Both the position numbers and the translations under genes were made by a program. Of a stretch of 64,000 nt of DNA, positions 27,065 to 35,794 are shown piece by piece. The notes under the pieces are model-generated. The model saw nothing but the letters and a program-made list of their open reading frames with translations. It had not been told where the DNA came from and made no database searches. Position 1 is the stretch's first letter. Each line of letters begins with the position of its first letter. The stretch comes from Candidatus Delongbacteria bacterium (lineage in GTDB: Bacteria > CAIWAD01): contig JACKCN010000001.1 in the NCBI GenBank assembly GCA_020634015.1, positions 665,001 to 729,000 of the forward strand, in the 5' to 3' direction.

Positions 27065-27702
27065 GCCAGCTCCTCGGAACTCCGCAGATCGCGGATGTAG
27101 TACAGGAACGCCGCACCGGCCAGCAGGGCCACCACAGCCACTTTCAACAGAAAACGCACCTTCAGATCACCGTCGAGCAGGTTGTAGACCAGTACCACCA
27201 GGTCTCCCATCAGGCTGCTGGCCGCGATGAACAGGGTCAGGGCGGTCAGCCACTGGCGCACGCGCGAGGCACGTCGCATGGGCTCTTCGATCAGACTGCG
27301 GGTCAGTCGCCAGTTGAGCGCCAGGAACAGCGGAGCACAGATCACCAGCCAGGAAATGGCCCAGCGGATGGTGGTCTGGCGTCCATTGGTGGTCATGTAC
27401 TCCAGAGGATCGGGAAAGGCCTGTTCGATCAACTGGAAGGCCAGGGTCCCCAGGTTCCAGAGACCGATGTACAGCGCCAGAAACAGCAGCAGGTAGAACC
27501 AGGTCTCGCGCGGCGACACACCGGGGCGCGGACGGGGAACGGGCAGCGGCGACTCACTGTCAGCCCAGGCCTGCAACGCGCGCTCGATATCTCGCTGGCT
27601 CCAGCCAGCCGCCAGCAGGCTCTCGGCAATGCTGGCTCTGGTCATTCCGTGTGACAATGCGCTGTGAACGAAACGGCCCAGTTCGGGGGATTGGCTGCCC
27701 AT
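27061..27702 (-). CDS. DUF5671-type membrane protein
   Basis: A 213-residue protein. The N-terminal 50 residues form a UBA-like or SHOCT-like helical segment (S-I-A-E-S-L-L-A-A-G-W-S-Q-R-D-I-E-R-A-L), followed by four or five transmembrane helices starting P-R-E-T-W-F-Y-L-L-L-F-L-A-L-Y-I-G. This is the layout of DUF5671 proteins. The ATG at 27702 has AGGAGGG 8 bases upstream. It sits between tetR and the pseudopilin-like gene in one leftward operon. Role unknown. Confidence 0.82.
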   Translation of the reverse strand: MGSQSPELGRFVHSALSHGMTRASIAESLLAAGWSQRDIERALQAWADSESPLPVPRPRPGVSPRETWFYLLLFLALYIGLWNLGTLAFQLIEQAFPDPLEYMTTNGRQTTIRWAISWLVICAPLFLALNWRLTRSLIEEPMRRASRVRQWLTALTLFIAASSLMGDLVVLVYNLLDGDLKVRFLLKVAVVALLAGAAFLYYIRDLRSSEELA

Positions 27703-27729
27703 CGTGAGACCCTCCTGCACTCGTGTGAC

Positions 27730-28317
27730 TCAGGCGCGACTGCGTTCAACCAGTGCCGCGAAGCCCTGGCGCAACATCTGCTCGGCGTCGTCGAACTCCA
27801 GCATCCGGCTGCGATGGATGTAGGCCAGAAACAACCCGACCCAGGCGAAGACGAAGGTCTTCTCGTTGAGATCGGCGCGCAGGTCGCCTTCGTCGATGGC
27901 CAGGCGCACGGCGCGCTCGAAGGTGTCGTACAGTCGGCGCTGATAGAGCACCAGCTGATCGTGGATCTCGCCGGGCCGGTCGTCGAACTCGAAGGCGCTG
28001 GACATGATCAGGCAGCCGCCGGGCAGGAACTCGGCATTCTCCCAGGCCAGCCAGCCTTCGAAGAGCGCCTGCACGCGCTCCAATCCACGCGCCTTTTCAA
28101 GCGCGGGGTCGAAGACGAAGTGCACCCAGCGTTCGGCCGTGGCTTCCACGACCATCTTCTGGAGGTTTTCCTTGGACTGGAAATGGGCGAACAACCCGCT
28201 CTTCGACATGTGAAGCGTGCGGGCCAGGTTGCCTATGGTCAGACCTTCGAGTCCAAGGATGCTGGCCATGCGGATGGCCTGGTCGAGGATCTGTTCGCGG
28301 GTTCGGATGCCTTTCAT
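27730..28317 (-). CDS. TetR/AcrR-family transcriptional regulator
   Basis: A 195-residue TetR-type repressor. The HTH is typical: T-R-E-Q-I-L-D-Q-A-I-x-x-A-S-I-L-G-L-E-G-L-T-I-G-N-L-A, then S-K-S-G-L-F-A-H-F-x-S-K-E. The C-terminal ligand-binding domain matches the TetR_C_6-like group (E-F-L-P-G-G-C-L-I, then D-L-R-A-D). It is first in the operon with the DUF5671 gene. Two direct repeats in the divergent promoter region are the likely operator, giving autoregulation and control of the gene at 28456. Confidence 0.93.
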   Translation of the reverse strand: MKGIRTREQILDQAIRMASILGLEGLTIGNLARTLHMSKSGLFAHFQSKENLQKMVVEATAERWVHFVFDPALEKARGLERVQALFEGWLAWENAEFLPGGCLIMSSAFEFDDRPGEIHDQLVLYQRRLYDTFERAVRLAIDEGDLRADLNEKTFVFAWVGLFLAYIHRSRMLEFDDAEQMLRQGFAALVERSRA

Positions 28318-28359
28318 GGCCCGAGAATAGAAAAAGACGATTTCACTTGCGAATTAGAT

Positions 28360-28392
28360 CGATCGTTCGTTTTCTTATGGCACGATCGTTCG
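28360..28392. promoter_or_regulatory. Probable TetR operator, two direct repeats 23 bp apart
   Basis: CGATCGTTCG occurs at 28360-28369 and again at 28383-28392, start to start 23 bp (about two helical turns), each followed by a T-rich stretch. They lie between the divergent starts of the TetR gene (28317) and the exported protein (28456). TetR-family sites often have this CGATCG-like symmetric core. Confidence 0.6.
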
Positions 28393-28455
28393 GTTTATTC
28401 ACAGCAGCTGGACCCCTACAAGCGGCTGCTTCAACCCGGATCCCTGGAGGTGACC

Positions 28456-29043
28456 ATGAATCGCAATGCAACGACCGCCCTGCCTGAAGACATTTCACGA
28501 CCGTTCAGGACACTCAACCCGTTCTCCGCTTCCACCCTGCTGGCCGCGCTGATGCTTCTGGCGGGCATGATCCCGAGCGTCCAGGCGGCGCGGATCACCA
28601 ACGCGGGTCCACGAGTGGGCATGATGGTGCTCAAGGGGGCCGACAAGAATCATGCGGCCGACGCCGACATGTCCTCGATGCTGAGCGCATTCGGTTGGCA
28701 CATGGAAACCGAATTCTCCAGCACCATTGGTGGCGCGCGTGGCAACACCTCGCTGGTGCTGCTGGCCGTTGGCGCCGATCAGGGCAAGCTGCTGCCGAGC
28801 GCCACCTGGCTGATCGGTGCCCGCAGCCCGGGCGGCTGGGAAGTGGGCATGGGTCCCAACGCCAGTCTGGCGGGCAGTGGATTCACCGTGGCCATGGGGC
28901 GCACCCGCAAGAGCGGTGAACTGAACCTGCCCTTCAATGTGGCCGGCACCTTCTCCCCTGACAGCTTCCGCCTCAGCCTGCTCACCGGCTTCAACATGCG
29001 CAGTGACGACATGGACACCCGCTCGCGTCACCGCGTGCGCTGA
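28456..29043 (+). CDS. Exported protein of unknown function, divergent from TetR regulator
   Basis: A 195-residue protein beginning at ATG 28456 with GGAGG 5 bases upstream. Residues about 25-49 form a long hydrophobic signal segment ending at V-Q-A-A. The mature part is rich in Gly, Ser and Met (V-G-M-M-V-L-K-G-A-D, then G-S-G-F-T-V-A-M-G-R-T) and shows alternating strands that could form a small beta-barrel or beta-sandwich. No family recognised. Its position behind the repeated operator suggests TetR control. The same frame is open far upstream, antisense to tetR; that part is not coding. Confidence 0.75.
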   Translation: MNRNATTALPEDISRPFRTLNPFSASTLLAALMLLAGMIPSVQAARITNAGPRVGMMVLKGADKNHAADADMSSMLSAFGWHMETEFSSTIGGARGNTSLVLLAVGADQGKLLPSATWLIGARSPGGWEVGMGPNASLAGSGFTVAMGRTRKSGELNLPFNVAGTFSPDSFRLSLLTGFNMRSDDMDTRSRHRVR

Positions 29044-29150
29044 CAGTTTTCAGGCAAGTGGATGAGCGCACTCGTGCGCCCGTACTGATTCCACCCCCTT
29101 TGCGCAGCAGAGTCAGCCAGCGTGGGCCACAGAAGACACATGTCGACCAA

Positions 29151-29214
29151 CCGAGGCGAAGCCATCCATACCTCCCCCCACGAACTGGGGGAAGGTGGCT
29201 TGGCTTCGACTCGG
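29151..29214. repeat. Long imperfect inverted repeat (64-base hairpin)
   Basis: CCGAG and CGAAGCCA on the left arm (29151-29164) pair with TGGCTTCG and CTCGG on the right arm (to 29214). The stem continues through ACCT/AGGT to a CCCCC/GGGGG top closed by a short ACGAACT-like loop. It lies in the 247-bp gap between two small exported-protein genes. No T-run follows. It could be a REP/BIME-like element, an mRNA-stabilising stem or a factor-dependent terminator. Confidence 0.6.
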
Positions 29215-29290
29215 ACAATCAGAAGCTGGGAGCAGGGGACCACTCCAGCTGACTCTGCACCGCAATCGGGCAATTCCATGGGAGGATTCC

Positions 29291-29767
29291 ATGCTTGTCA
29301 ACCCCGGGCGAATCACGATCCTGGCATTGTTGCTGGCACTTCTGTCCAGTCACACATTCGCGCAGTCCCCGTCAGAAAGCGCCGGAATCCTCCAATCGGA
29401 TGGTTCTGAAGTCAGGACACTGAACATCAAGAGTTGCAATGACTCCAGGTTGAGTGGAGTACAACAGGCAACGCTGCACCACTCGTCGGCTGGTTGGTTC
29501 TGGGGAGGAGTCGGCTCCGGGCTTGTTCTGGGGCCGATCGGAGCAGCGGCGATCACGCTGTCCGCGCGTTCGTCCAGCCCGATTCCACCTGAGATCCCGC
29601 AGGATGTCAGCAGGCAGTGCTTCCTCGAGGGCTATGATTCCACAGCCAGACGACAGAATGTGGGTCGAGCACTCTGCGGTGGATTGATCGGGACAGCCAT
29701 TCTGACTGCCGCGACCGTGTACTCGCTCAATCACATGAGTCCGGATCTGAACCCGAGGATCTACTGA
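29291..29767 (+). CDS. Small exported hydrophobic protein, unknown function
   Basis: A 158-residue protein from ATG 29291, with GGAGGA directly upstream. A signal peptide (to about residue 25, ending T-F-A-Q) precedes a short polar stretch with C-N-D, then a glycine-rich hydrophobic segment (W-F-W-G-G-V-G-S-G-L-V-L-G-P-I-G-A-A), a polar loop with C-F-L-E-G-Y, and a second hydrophobic segment (C-G-G-L-I-G-T-A-I-L-T-A). Two membrane-inserted hairpins are likely. No family recognised. Confidence 0.68.
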   Translation: MLVNPGRITILALLLALLSSHTFAQSPSESAGILQSDGSEVRTLNIKSCNDSRLSGVQQATLHHSSAGWFWGGVGSGLVLGPIGAAAITLSARSSSPIPPEIPQDVSRQCFLEGYDSTARRQNVGRALCGGLIGTAILTAATVYSLNHMSPDLNPRIY

Positions 29768-30122
29768 TCAGGAAACGAGTGTGGTGACGGTCCCTTCGAC
29801 CGTCATTGTGTCCGAGGTGGCGTCCGTCGAGGTGGCGGACAAGGTGGTGGACGAGGTGGCGGTCAGGATGAGGGTCGAAGCGATTGACGTCGCATCGCCC
29901 GCGCTGATGGGCGCGACGGCGGTCCCCCGCCGTTGCCTGATGTTGATGCCTCATTCGGGGCATGGCGGGGGATGAGACGCAAGCACTCAGCGCAAGGGAA
30001 TGGGCACGCTGCGCGTTGCCCATCCTGCGGATCTATTGCCGAAGTACCGGCGCTGGAGCCAATGACCTGGGTGAATCCGAGGAGCGTTTGTCCAGGCAGC
30101 AATCCGCTGTCGGGGAATTGTG
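29768..30122. other. Convergent intergenic region, 355 bp, with hairpin and low-complexity stretch
   Basis: A perfect 8-bp hairpin TGACGGTC-CCTTC-GACCGTCA (29785-29805) follows the plus-strand gene and is a plausible terminator, though only TT follows. Bases 29814-29870 are a degenerate GAGGTGGCG-like run that encodes Val/Asp/Glu repeats in one frame; no start signal or family supports coding. Nothing else was recognised. Confidence 0.5.
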
Positions 30123-32627
30123 TCAGTCCTTCTGGACGGGAACTCCCTGATCGGCCACCACGTCGCCTCCGCTCATGCCTGTGTGACGGTAGTAGATCTG
30201 CAGGTACTCGTAGGCCAGATCGCTGGGAATGGAATCGTAGCGGCCCAGGTGCGCGTTGTTGAAGCCTTCGGCCAGGCCGCTGACTCGCAGCATGCCCTGC
30301 CCCACGGCCACTTCGCTGGCCAGTACCATGCCGCGCTCGTCGCTGTAGAAGGGCGTGCCACCCAGGACCTGGCGCGCATTCTCAAGGTACACCGGAAAGC
30401 GTGTCCCGGAACCGACCAGACGCGCATCACGCACGTTCTGCTCGCCCAGTTCGATGCCATATCCCCGCAGCCAGTCGTTGAGGTCACCGCAGTCCTGCCC
30501 CGGCATTGAGGCCACCAGGACTTGCCCGCCTTCCTTCATGAACAGATCCAGTTCCTTGCGGAAATCGGGAGCCGGTGCGCCCATGGGATTCAGCAGGATG
30601 TACTGGCGTGTGCCCGGGAAGAGGGTCTGGCTGGCGCGCTCGGGAATGTCGCCGGAACGGTAGAGCCAGACATAGAAAGTTTCCATGTTCAGCGGGTCGT
30701 CGTGATCCAGCTTGTTCTTCGCGGGCAGCTCGATCCGGGAGAGGCCGGTATCCAGCACGACCCCCGGGAGTTCGTGGCGTCGTTCGGGCATGGTGTACAC
30801 GGACGCGTTGATCGCCTTCACCAACGGAATCACCAGGGCGGCCGTCAGAGCCAGCGCCAGCAGCCAGTCCACGCGGCCCGTTCCGCCTCGACGCAGGGCA
30901 CCCAGGCCCAGCAGCAGGGCCAGCAGGCCGAAGATCCAGCGCTCGTCGACAGGCAGGGATTTCTGGTTCAGCCAGCCCACGATGCCCATCAGGTGTTCCA
31001 GCCGACCCTCGAGGAACATGGCGAAGTTGCTGTAGGTCGTGCTGTCGCTGAAACCCAGCACCTTGCCCTTGCCGTAGCGCACGGACACCACCTGGAACAG
31101 GTTGCCCCAGCGCAGTTCCGTGCGTGGATAGTAGACATCGAAGAAGTTGGAGGTGGCGTAGCTCAGCAGGTCGCTGCCGGTCTGGGGGCCGCGTGACACG
31201 CAGCGGGTGTTCCAGCCGGGCCTGATGCTGCACCCCGTGAGATAGCGGTACCAGGGCAGATTCTGGAAAGCCGGGTGGGCGATCACATCGTCCTGCTGCC
31301 AGAACTGGTCCTCCGTGCTCAGCAGGTCGAAGACCGTGTCCTTGTTGTAGATGAAACCAAAGTGCCGGGTCAGTTCGTTGAGAAAGGTGCTCATCCCGAA
31401 CACGTCGGTATGATCGCTGATCAGGTACAGCCCCCCGCCCGCGTGCACGAAGTCCAGCACGGAACGGATTTCATCCTCGGAATAGGCCCGGGTCGGGGTC
31501 TTGAGGATCAGCACATCCACCGTGTCCAGCAGGGCGGGCGTGAGCGGATCGAAGTTGATGCGCGAATCGTAATGGCGCGCCAGCAGGCGGCCCAACCCAT
31601 GATAGTTGTAGGTGGTGCGGGTACCGAACTGGGTGGTGTTCATGGGGTCGCCCGTCCACTCCCAGTCGCTGTGGCCATCGTCCACCAGCACCCGGCCCGG
31701 GTTGGCACCCAGGGGAAGCTCGAGGAACACCGCCAGCCAGAAACAGAGTGCGGCACCGAAGGCCAGCAGCAGCGACTTCCGCGAGGGTGCCGCAAGTTCC
31801 GATACGGCAGCCGGTTGCAACCCACTGGCCAGCAGGCCCGCCAGCAGGATGGGCGGCAGGCCGGTGAGCGCCTGGTAGAGCGGACTCCAGGGCACTTCAA
31901 AATCGTAGAGCATGGGCGCCAGCTGGCTCTGGAACACGAAGATCAGCGCACCCCAGAGACTGGCCAGTGCCACCAGGATGCCCAGCCGCGCCAGGCCGGA
32001 CAGCACAGGGCGAGCTCCTGAAGAGGAGGCCAACAATGCACGCAGCCAGAAGACCAGGAACAGTCCCAGTGCCAGCACGCGGTAATACAGGCCCGTCCAT
32101 TCACCGCCCAGGGAGAACGGCAGCATTTCGTCCGGTGTCCCCAATACCCAGTCGGCCCCCAGCATGGCCGCATTGCTGCCGCCGGCCCTTGCGATGGCCT
32201 GCGCCAGCAGACCGGTGATGGCATCCCGTGGCAGCATGGCATGCAGGTAGGAAGCGGGAAGAATCAACGCATGTCCCAGAGTTCCCGCGGCCCCCGCGAA
32301 CACCAGAGCCCATCCGGTGCGAGCACAGGACCCGCCCGGAATCAGCAGGGCCAGCGCGCCGCCCGCCAGCAGGACCACTCCCGGCATCCAGGCCGAAGGC
32401 AGCAACCACAGCAGAGCCAGCGCGGACAGCAGAAGTGCCGCAGCCTGCGGGCGTGAGACAGCAGGTGCGCCCCCCCCGATCCAGCGGGCAGCCACGGCGA
32501 CCCCCAGCAGCAGCGCACTCCAGCCCATGCCGTGCTCGGGCAGAACATACAGGGGGCTCAGGCAGGTGGCCGAGGCGATGCCGGCCCAGACGGCCAGCGC
32601 GGTCCAGGTTGTGGTCTGGCGGGTCAT
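30123..32627 (-). CDS. Large multi-pass membrane protein with amidotransferase-fold (DUF4350-like) domain, copy B
   Basis: An 834-residue protein from ATG 32627 (GGAGGG 8 bases upstream). About ten transmembrane helices fill the first 310 residues. A soluble segment (about 310-560) reads R-V-L-V-D-D-G-H, then D-V-L-I-L-K-T-P-T-R-A-Y and G-G-G-L-Y-L-I-S-D-H-T, the fold of class I glutamine-amidotransferase / DUF4350 domains. A helical pair near 580-630 leads to a second soluble domain with G-G-Q-V-L-V-A-S-M-P-G-Q-D-C-G. No catalytic Cys-His-Glu set is obvious. Its start overlaps the stop of the upstream homologue by 4 bases. Confidence 0.78.
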   Translation of the reverse strand: MTRQTTTWTALAVWAGIASATCLSPLYVLPEHGMGWSALLLGVAVAARWIGGGAPAVSRPQAAALLLSALALLWLLPSAWMPGVVLLAGGALALLIPGGSCARTGWALVFAGAAGTLGHALILPASYLHAMLPRDAITGLLAQAIARAGGSNAAMLGADWVLGTPDEMLPFSLGGEWTGLYYRVLALGLFLVFWLRALLASSSGARPVLSGLARLGILVALASLWGALIFVFQSQLAPMLYDFEVPWSPLYQALTGLPPILLAGLLASGLQPAAVSELAAPSRKSLLLAFGAALCFWLAVFLELPLGANPGRVLVDDGHSDWEWTGDPMNTTQFGTRTTYNYHGLGRLLARHYDSRINFDPLTPALLDTVDVLILKTPTRAYSEDEIRSVLDFVHAGGGLYLISDHTDVFGMSTFLNELTRHFGFIYNKDTVFDLLSTEDQFWQQDDVIAHPAFQNLPWYRYLTGCSIRPGWNTRCVSRGPQTGSDLLSYATSNFFDVYYPRTELRWGNLFQVVSVRYGKGKVLGFSDSTTYSNFAMFLEGRLEHLMGIVGWLNQKSLPVDERWIFGLLALLLGLGALRRGGTGRVDWLLALALTAALVIPLVKAINASVYTMPERRHELPGVVLDTGLSRIELPAKNKLDHDDPLNMETFYVWLYRSGDIPERASQTLFPGTRQYILLNPMGAPAPDFRKELDLFMKEGGQVLVASMPGQDCGDLNDWLRGYGIELGEQNVRDARLVGSGTRFPVYLENARQVLGGTPFYSDERGMVLASEVAVGQGMLRVSGLAEGFNNAHLGRYDSIPSDLAYEYLQIYYRHTGMSGGDVVADQGVPVQKD

Positions 32628-35302
32628 TTGCGGGTCCCTCCACCGGCTGGAGTGGGCCGGGCGGGCAACTCCACCGAATTCCCCGGGGGAGATGTGCGGG
32701 GTGTCACACCGGGTTGAGGCTGCGGTCGGGGCATCGGTGTCTGCCGTCCGGCGGCCCCACCGGGTCGCATGCCACCGGGGAAGCGCGGTGGCCCCCCGGG
32801 TTGCCCCGCAGTGCTGGAGTGGATCTGGGGCAGATTGAACATGCCATACACCAACTGCTGACGTTTGTTCAGGCGGTCCGGCGGCAGGTCCGGCCCCGGA
32901 GTCAGGACTCGGTTCAGACTGTCGGAGTACTGTTCCATCCACGCACGCAGGGCGGGAGCCACTGGAGTGGGGCGCTGCTGGGGTTGCATGGAATCAAGGA
33001 ACCGGCGTGCCGTGTTGAGGGGCCGCCCGTTGCGTTGCGAGCCCTCGAGACTCCACTTGGTCAGCAGGTGTTCGTCGCCCATGATGCTGACCATGCCCTT
33101 GCCGATGTGCTTCATGCCCACGATGGGATAGTCCCAACAACTGATCAGGGTATCCAGAGCGCCTTCAGTACTCATCACGGGCCAGGCCTCGTAGAACTGG
33201 AATTCGGCCGGCGTGCCCTGGCGCGTGCGGCTCTCGGGAGCCGTTCCAAGCGGCGTATCACCAATATCCAGCTGAAGTTCCTCGAGCAGAGGCAGCAGTG
33301 CATCCCGGCGGCGCCAGTCTCCGGCGATCATCAGCCTGCCCCCATTCTCGACCCAGGTACGCAACTGGCGCGATTCACGCGGCGTCCAGCGGCGTGCGCT
33401 GCCATTCACCAGAAACCAGTGACACCCCTCGAGCTGGCGCACATCGAAATCCCAGAGAAAGAGCGGCAGCTTGTTGGAATTGTAACACGCCTCCACCAAG
33501 GACATCACACTCCAATCCATCGTGCTGCTGCTGTGGAAGGATGGCAGATGAGAATAGTCGATCCAGCAGATCGCCTCCTTGCGCACAGCCACTGGGCTGG
33601 CCTGACTGCCCTGAACCCAGGCGGCCGCCAGCAGCATGCCCGAGGCCGGCAAGGCCCAGGCCAGCAGACTGCGAACACGCCCATCGGCCAGCAGCAGGGG
33701 CAACGCGACCATCAACAGCAACCAGCCCAGCAGGGGCCAGACCGGGTGGCGTCCGAAGACGGGATGGGCCAGCAACCCGCGCACCAGATTCAGATGGAAC
33801 GGCCAGACCTGGGGCGTGCTCAGGCTCATCAGGCCAGAGGTATCTCCGATGGCGCAGATCACACCACTGCCGCGAGCCTGGCTGGCGACCAACACGATGC
33901 TGCCGAAGCGCTCGTCCCAGCCGTAGCGGTTGTCACCCATCTTGCCGCGAGGGTTGTCCGGATTGCCCCGGTCGGAAAAGGCCATGGTGCCCACAATCAT
34001 TGGCTGGGCAGGCCATCCGGTCTGCAGCGAACCGCCGATGCTGATTCCCAGCTGCTGGGCATTGCGCATCCCGCGGGTCGTGGGGCCGGGCAGGTATCGT
34101 TGCACATGATTCCAGTTCCAGCCGCGCCAGGCGGGAATCGCGCTGTCGTCCTTGAGTCTCATGCTGGTTTCGCGCAGCAGGTCGTTCACACCCGAACGGA
34201 TGTCATTGACGTTGGTGTGTTCGCCCACCAGCACCAGCGCGCCGCCATTGTCGGTCCACTCCATCAGGGTGTCACGCAGTTCACGGGGCAGGGGCTCGGT
34301 GGGATGGATCACGAAGACCAGGTCGTAGTCATCTGCGCGTCGCTGGAGTTCCTCGTCCTTGAGAATGTCCACCCGGGCGCCCCAACGCTTCAGCACCTCC
34401 AGCAGCCCACCCATGCGCGGACCGGGCCGGGTGCCCTCCCGCGTGCTCTCCCAGGACCAGTCCCCCTCCTCGCGAAAGGCGATCGTCACCCCGTCAAGAG
34501 ACGCGCGGGACGCGGGCAGGGCCGCATGCCACACGATCGCCAGTCCAAGCACGGCCAGCACGGGCAGGGCCCAACCGGGAAGCCGTGCACGGAAGGACGA
34601 GGTTCCGGCTGGATTCGCGCGCAGCAGAAGTTCCAGCAGCAGCATGCCGCAGGCGAACCAGGCCAGGGGGAAGAGGTCGATGTTCGCCGGTGGCACATCA
34701 AGTGATCCGATCCAGACCCCCATCGCGATCAGTCCGCCCAGCAGGGCACTGGTTCCGGCCAGCACACTGCGCGAAGCCCGCAGGACAAGTCCCGCCAGCA
34801 GCCGGATTGCGAAATGGAACACCAGCAGGAACACTCCCGTGCTGTCGCCCCACTGCAGATTGCGATCCGCCAGAGAGCCCAGGAATCCGGTGACATGCAG
34901 CGAAAGCCAGTCGGAGAGCCAGAAAAGCTGTGGTGTCGAGAACAGCAGACTGCCCGCGGCCGCCAGAAGCATCACGACCGCGGGATGGCGCAGGCCTGGA
35001 TGCCGCAGAAAAAGGAACACGGCCAGTGGCAGCAGAAAGAAGGCACTCAGGCCGGGCACGCTGAAGAACACGACCAGCAAGGCGGGAATCGCCCAGAGAT
35101 CGTGGCGGCTTCCTTGCAGAGGAAGCAGTGCCAGCAGGGTACCGGGCAGCAACAGCAGCAGGGCAAGGGGGAGTGCACTGGTGCTGTGCAGCACGGGCAG
35201 CCAGCCACCGGCGACGAGAGTGCCCAGCCCCAGCAGGAACTCGGCAAGGATGCCCAGTGGCGACAGGCTGTTCGGGAAAAGGCGCCGAATCATGGTGATC
35301 AC
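32624..35302 (-). CDS. Large multi-pass membrane protein with amidotransferase-fold domains, copy A
   Basis: An 892-residue partner of the gene downstream, with the same plan: about ten N-terminal helices, a soluble domain beginning V-T-I-A-F-R-E-E-G-D-W-S-W-E with D-Y-D-L-V-F-V-I-H-P and G-G-A-L-V-L-V-G-E-H-T-N-V, a second helical pair, and a second soluble domain (G-G-R-L-M-I-A-G-D-W). The tail is rich in Pro, Gly and Arg. The shared D/E-H-T strand end shows the pair arose by duplication. GTG at 35302 and ATG at 35293 are both possible starts, neither with a strong ribosome-binding site. GldG-like transporter subunits use similar domains, so an envelope-complex role is plausible. Confidence 0.78.
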   Translation of the reverse strand: MITMIRRLFPNSLSPLGILAEFLLGLGTLVAGGWLPVLHSTSALPLALLLLLPGTLLALLPLQGSRHDLWAIPALLVVFFSVPGLSAFFLLPLAVFLFLRHPGLRHPAVVMLLAAAGSLLFSTPQLFWLSDWLSLHVTGFLGSLADRNLQWGDSTGVFLLVFHFAIRLLAGLVLRASRSVLAGTSALLGGLIAMGVWIGSLDVPPANIDLFPLAWFACGMLLLELLLRANPAGTSSFRARLPGWALPVLAVLGLAIVWHAALPASRASLDGVTIAFREEGDWSWESTREGTRPGPRMGGLLEVLKRWGARVDILKDEELQRRADDYDLVFVIHPTEPLPRELRDTLMEWTDNGGALVLVGEHTNVNDIRSGVNDLLRETSMRLKDDSAIPAWRGWNWNHVQRYLPGPTTRGMRNAQQLGISIGGSLQTGWPAQPMIVGTMAFSDRGNPDNPRGKMGDNRYGWDERFGSIVLVASQARGSGVICAIGDTSGLMSLSTPQVWPFHLNLVRGLLAHPVFGRHPVWPLLGWLLLMVALPLLLADGRVRSLLAWALPASGMLLAAAWVQGSQASPVAVRKEAICWIDYSHLPSFHSSSTMDWSVMSLVEACYNSNKLPLFLWDFDVRQLEGCHWFLVNGSARRWTPRESRQLRTWVENGGRLMIAGDWRRRDALLPLLEELQLDIGDTPLGTAPESRTRQGTPAEFQFYEAWPVMSTEGALDTLISCWDYPIVGMKHIGKGMVSIMGDEHLLTKWSLEGSQRNGRPLNTARRFLDSMQPQQRPTPVAPALRAWMEQYSDSLNRVLTPGPDLPPDRLNKRQQLVYGMFNLPQIHSSTAGQPGGPPRFPGGMRPGGAAGRQTPMPRPQPQPGVTPRTSPPGNSVELPARPTPAGGGTRK

Positions 35303-35664
35303 GGAAAGTTCATCCGGTTTTGTGTGTCAATGGGAATTCTGTCGGGGAGACTGCCTTGCGCGTTGCAATGTAGAACCTTGACCGGCGCGAAAGAAAACAA
35401 AAGCGGAAGTCCCGAGGATCGGCGGTGTCAGCCAGCGGCCGACAAGAGGCCTGTGCGGGTGAGACCGGACATCTGGATCCATTCCAGGAGCCGCGACTGG
35501 CAGCCAGATCCCGGCCAGATCATTGGCCGACAACTTTTCACGGCATTGTGTTGCCCATTCTGAAGTCAGGATCTGAATCATTTCATCGTTATCACAACGA
35601 CAGAAGAGGTGCGGGCGTCAGATTGTTTCGTAACGCGGTAATGATTCAGCAAGCCGAATAATTC

Positions 35665-35693
35665 TTGACTTCTACTGTATGGGGCCATACAAT
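35665..35693 (+). promoter_or_regulatory. Sigma70-type promoter with overlapping 16-bp palindrome
   Basis: TTGACT (35665-35670) and TACAAT (35688-35693) are separated by 17 bases. TGTATGG-GG-CCATACA (35676-35691) is a perfect 7-bp dyad over the spacer and most of the -10, so a repressor bound there would block transcription. It stands about 100 bp before the decapeptide-repeat gene. The rest of the 492-bp gap (35303-35794) shows no other gene. Confidence 0.7.
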
Positions 35694-35794
35694 GCGCCAC
35701 AGTGCACCAGCGGCCCCTCCCCCCCGGACTGCCGGTTCTGATCGCTTGCAACACACTGAACTTGAATTCAATCCGAACCACCGGGAGGTAAACC

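Noticed and set aside
29781..29975. 64-codon valine-rich ORF in the convergent gap
   Set aside because: It comes from a degenerate GAGGTGGCG run; no ribosome-binding site or family.
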